Positions 6,243 to 8,013 of a stretch of 8,013 bases of DNA are shown here, in pieces. Every line of letters begins with the position of its first letter. Within the stretch, counting starts at the first letter, position 1. This DNA is from an uncultured Clostridium sp. (GTDB taxonomy: Bacteria > Bacillota > Clostridia > Lachnospirales > Lachnospiraceae). Below the pieces are notes generated by a model. It did no database searches, was not told the origin of the DNA, and worked only from the letters and a program-made list of their open reading frames with translations. The stretch is taken from NCBI GenBank assembly GCA_900543885.1, contig UQTA01000103.1:1-8013 (forward strand), read 5' to 3'. The position numbers and the translations under genes are program-made.

Positions 6243-6349
6243 ATCTTCTTCCATCCAGACTGTACTGTCGGCCCCGGAATCTCACCGGATCATGCCTCTC
6301 GGCTCGCGGGCTTTACCGCCGGTAGGGAATCTCACCCTGCCCTGAAGAT
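6243..6349 (-). ncRNA. FMN riboswitch (RFN element)
   Basis: The minus strand carries the conserved RFN blocks in order: ATCTTC (P1, 6344-6349), AGGGCAGGGTGAGATTCCC, ACCGGCGGTAAAGCCCGCGAG, a variable stem (CCGAGAGGCATG), ATCCGGTGAGATTCCGG, GGCCGACAGT, AGTCTGGATG and GAAGAT closing P1 (6243-6248). These are the diagnostic sequences of the FMN aptamer. In Firmicutes FMN binding usually favours an early terminator and so shuts off riboflavin synthesis when flavin is plentiful. Here it sits between a good promoter and two terminators ahead of ribD. It controls the operon ribD-ribE-ribBA-ribH and probably the HAD gene. Confidence 0.97.
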
Positions 6350-6361
6350 ATCTTTTTGTTT

Positions 6362-6390
6362 ATTTTAATACTTTATCTGTTGTTTGTAAA
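6362..6390 (-). promoter_or_regulatory. Sigma-A-type promoter of the riboflavin operon
   Basis: On the minus strand TTTACA (6385-6390) and TAAAAT (6362-6367) are separated by exactly 17 bases in AT-rich sequence. Transcription would begin near 6355, a few bases before the first strand of the riboswitch. The -35 region lies only about 28 bases from the left end of the long repeat (6418), so the operon promoter is intact outside the repeat. Confidence 0.8.
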
Positions 6391-6417
6391 GCAGAATTTT
6401 TATTTTACTTAGTTTAC

Positions 6418-6582
6418 TGATGGAGATAGAATATCCATATACACAATAAATATCCTCATTTTATCCATATATTATATCGTTTTATGGATTGTTTTTTCAT
6501 TAAAATTACACTATTTTTTCACTATTTTTCATTACTTCATCGTTTTCGCCAATGAATTGAGCAATGCCCACATCTCTGGATT
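6418..6582 (-). repeat. Long direct repeat, copy B: integrase 3' end plus flank
   Basis: Second copy of the 1127-1292 repeat, same orientation, 165 bases. Eight of the nine base differences from copy A are transitions. At five positions copy A has CG where copy B has TG or CA. The phased CA(C/T)TA array is retained at 6498, 6509, 6520 and 6530. The right end leads into a different upstream sequence from copy A, so the homologous block stops sharply at GGATT. Confidence 0.88.
6498..6534 (+). repeat. Helically phased CA(C/T)TA array, copy B
   Basis: CATTA (6498), CACTA (6509), CACTA (6520) and CATTA (6530) repeat with steps of 11, 11 and 10 bases, the same spacing as in copy A. One position has changed from CACTA to CATTA. 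The final unit again overlaps the integrase stop codon (6532-6534). Possible arm-type integrase sites; inferred. Confidence 0.5.
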
Positions 6583-6627
6583 AGCCAATACTTTTGCCAG
6601 AAGTTCCGGATCGACTTCATCAGCAAC
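6532..6627 (-). pseudogene. Last residues of a tyrosine integrase, fused behind a transposase fragment
   Basis: The minus-strand frame reads VADEVDPELLAKVLANPEMW, then ALLNSLAKTMK and stop. The last 11 residues are identical to those of the integrase remnant at 1242-1448. The preceding VDPELLAKVLANPEM is the kind of tail found after the catalytic tyrosine in long phage/ICE integrases. All catalytic residues are missing. It is joined in frame to the IS4-type fragment to its right, so the two form one open but artificial reading frame. Confidence 0.65.
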
Positions 6628-6822
6628 AGAACCGTCACAAGCAACCAAACGATAACGGTTTCTGTATAGAGTTGGTTGAAGCTTCTGGTTAAAGATTTGC
6701 AAAAGTTCCCATAGTGCATTATCTTTTAATTTTGCACGCTGGTGATAGAAGGCGGCTTTTGATGGTGTTTCATCAGTGCGTCCGAAAAAATGATAAAGTT
6801 CTCTCTCTCTGATATTGTATAT
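6628..6822 (-). pseudogene. N-terminal fragment of an IS4-type DDE transposase
   Basis: The minus-strand frame from about 6822 reads IRERELYHFFGRTDETPSKA, then AFYHQRAKLKDNALWELLQ and ends in YRLVACDGS. The FYxQRAKL block and the (V/L)(A)xDGS block are typical of the N-terminal part of IS4-family transposases; the D of DGS (about 6634-6636) is the usual first DDE residue. Sequence after DGS is replaced by an integrase tail, so the remaining catalytic residues are lost. The left part is also cut: the frame opens only after two consecutive TAG codons, the first being the stop of the methyltransferase gene, and there is no start codon or ribosome site. I looked for the element's terminal inverted repeats and saw none. 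Confidence 0.65.
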
Positions 6823-6825
6823 CTA

Positions 6826-7632
6826 CTATAGTTTTAGATGTATCATCTTTACCATCTTGAATTGATCAGAAACTGTCATACTGACCTTTGTGGATAGCTT
6901 TAAGCCATTTTTAGGGATGTAACGATAGTATGGTTCCTCCGCAATCACCTTCACATTACCCCCGATCTTTGCTGCCAATTCTTCCGCTGAATCCACATAA
7001 AAGAACATCTGTGCATCGGCATGGCCGACCTGTTTCATATATTTTTTCTTCATCATGGTCATTCCTCTTTTGTTCACCGTATCAAAAACAACTTCCATAT
7101 TTCCAAATTGCTCAATCATACGCAGAAGGGCAATGACCTTATGTTCCTCAAAATAATGAAATAACCCGCCTGCAGTAACGAGAATAGGAGCATCAAGTAC
7201 ATCATTGCGAACTTTTTTGATCCAATCCTTTGCAAAGGCATCCCCGGAAATATATAATTCCCTCTCTGGTTCGGGAAGAAGTCCCCGCCGGTATTCGATT
7301 ACATGAGGCAGATCCATGGCATACCAGTGTGTCTTTCCGTTATCACATCGGTGATAGGTTGTTTCCAGACCACAGCCCAACTGGACAATCACACCGTCCG
7401 GTCTGCGTTCCAGAAAAGTCCGAATAATCCGATCCATATTAGCAGACCGGGAAGCAGAGGCCAAAAGGGTATACTGGCTCTGCATATTCTGTTTAATCAA
7501 GTCTGAAGGCAGCTTCTTTTTCAATTCCAATGCTTTTTTATCATATAAAATTTGCGGGTAATGCTCACTAGCATAAATTCTTCCCAGCATAGGGACGAAC
7601 AGTGTATCCTCCACGACTCCTAACTTGGACAT
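6826..7632 (-). CDS. LCM/TcmP-type SAM-dependent methyltransferase
   Basis: A 268-residue class I methyltransferase of the leucine carboxyl methyltransferase (LCM, PPM1/TcmP-like) family. The SAM site is seen as VIVQLGCGLETTYHR (81-95, glycine-rich motif I), with the acidic residue of motif II in YAMDLPHVIEYRR (104-116) and ILVTAGGLFHYFEE (150-163). Bacterial members are mostly of unknown substrate; a few methylate polyketides or small acids, so no reaction is assigned. The start is at 7632: AGGAGG ends 7 bases before this ATG, while the frame upstream offers only a TTG. It follows the other methyltransferase by 24 bases, so they are probably co-transcribed. Its stop codon directly touches the transposase remnant. 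The C-terminus (FKMVKMIHLKL) looks natural, so I see no sign of truncation. Confidence 0.88.
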   Translation of the reverse strand: MSKLGVVEDTLFVPMLGRIYASEHYPQILYDKKALELKKKLPSDLIKQNMQSQYTLLASASRSANMDRIIRTFLERRPDGVIVQLGCGLETTYHRCDNGKTHWYAMDLPHVIEYRRGLLPEPERELYISGDAFAKDWIKKVRNDVLDAPILVTAGGLFHYFEEHKVIALLRMIEQFGNMEVVFDTVNKRGMTMMKKKYMKQVGHADAQMFFYVDSAEELAAKIGGNVKVIAEEPYYRYIPKNGLKLSTKVSMTVSDQFKMVKMIHLKL

Positions 7633-7656
7633 AGCCAAACCTCCTGTTTTGATACA

Positions 7657-8013
7657 TTACTTTCTGCCGACAAGCAACCGGGAAGACCCCAGCATCATCA
7701 TGGCAGCCCGACGGTGGGAGCCAAAAGCTTCCTGTGCGATATCAACGAGTCGTACTTCCTCATACCCCATATCCCGCAGTTTCTGCGCAAAACCTTCCAT
7801 GTCACCGTACATCTTTGGTTTCATATCATCGTTGAGTGCAAAGACGCCGCCTTTTTTCAATACCCGCAGGCTTTCCAGCAGCAGTTTCTGCATATCAGCA
7901 CCCATAACATTGTGATAGACATAGTTGCTGATGACTACATCAAAGCTCTCATCAGGAAAATCCAGCTGCTTTGCATCACCGTGCTGAAATACACAGCGGG
8001 AAGCCACGCCCTC
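7657..8013 (-). CDS. Class I SAM-dependent methyltransferase, C-terminal part
   Basis: The last 118 residues of a gene whose start lies beyond the right edge of the window. Visible are the second half of a Methyltransf_11/25-type fold: FQHGDAKQLDFPDESFDVV (9-27, the acidic and post-II motifs), ISNYVYHNV (28-36) and LRVLKKGGVFALND (49-62, motif III region). The SAM-binding glycine loop would be upstream and is not seen. The C-terminus ends SSRLLVGRK. The substrate is unknown; the family covers ubiquinone/menaquinone-type and many small-molecule enzymes. It precedes the LCM-type gene by 24 bases in the same direction, suggesting a two-gene unit. Confidence 0.85.
   Translation of the reverse strand, partial: EGVASRCVFQHGDAKQLDFPDESFDVVISNYVYHNVMGADMQKLLLESLRVLKKGGVFALNDDMKPKMYGDMEGFAQKLRDMGYEEVRLVDIAQEAFGSHRRAAMMMLGSSRLLVGRK

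Overview
The window looks like a chromosomal segment of a low-to-medium-GC Firmicute, most likely a gut Lachnospiraceae-type Clostridium relative. The reasons are the strong AGGAGG ribosome sites, the FMN-riboswitch-led ribD-ribE-ribBA-ribH operon in the order known from Bacillus and clostridia, and the protein styles. This placement is inference; no species can be named from the sequence alone. Every intact gene is on the minus strand, so the window reads right to left.

Right end (about 6826-8013): two adjacent SAM-dependent methyltransferase genes. The upstream one is cut by the window edge and belongs to the general class I type. The downstream one is an LCM/TcmP-type protein. Below them lies a scar (about 6418-6822) in which the N-terminal part of an IS4-type transposase is joined in frame to the last residues of a tyrosine integrase, followed by that integrase's 3' flank.

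Centre (about 1795-6390): a complete riboflavin unit. A sigma-A-type promoter (TTTACA-17-TAAAAT) drives an FMN (RFN) riboswitch, then two successive intrinsic terminators. These are followed by ribD (deaminase/reductase), ribE (riboflavin synthase), ribBA (DHBP synthase/GTP cyclohydrolase II), ribH (lumazine synthase) and, 15 bases further on, a HAD phosphatase. The four rib enzymes cover every step from GTP and ribulose-5-phosphate to riboflavin except one dephosphorylation, and the HAD gene is a natural candidate for that step. Excess FMN would switch the whole unit off through the riboswitch.

Left part (1-1794): a junk-rich stretch holds a 25-base palindrome, a membrane-protein fragment on the plus strand, and the C-terminus of a tyrosine integrase with its 3' flank. 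A fic gene follows; it is open over its full length except for a single in-frame TGA that replaces the expected CGA (Arg) codon.

The main structural observation is that the integrase 3' end plus its flank occurs twice, as direct repeats of 166 and 165 bases (1127-1292 and 6418-6582, about 94% identical). The copies bracket the riboflavin operon and the HAD gene. Each carries a short array of CA(C/T)TA motifs spaced 11, 11 and 10 bases, which ends on the integrase stop codon. I found no convincing wholly new system. The most unusual items are the operon between integrase-derived repeats, the two-terminator riboswitch leader and the Fic gene split between its inhibitory and catalytic parts.
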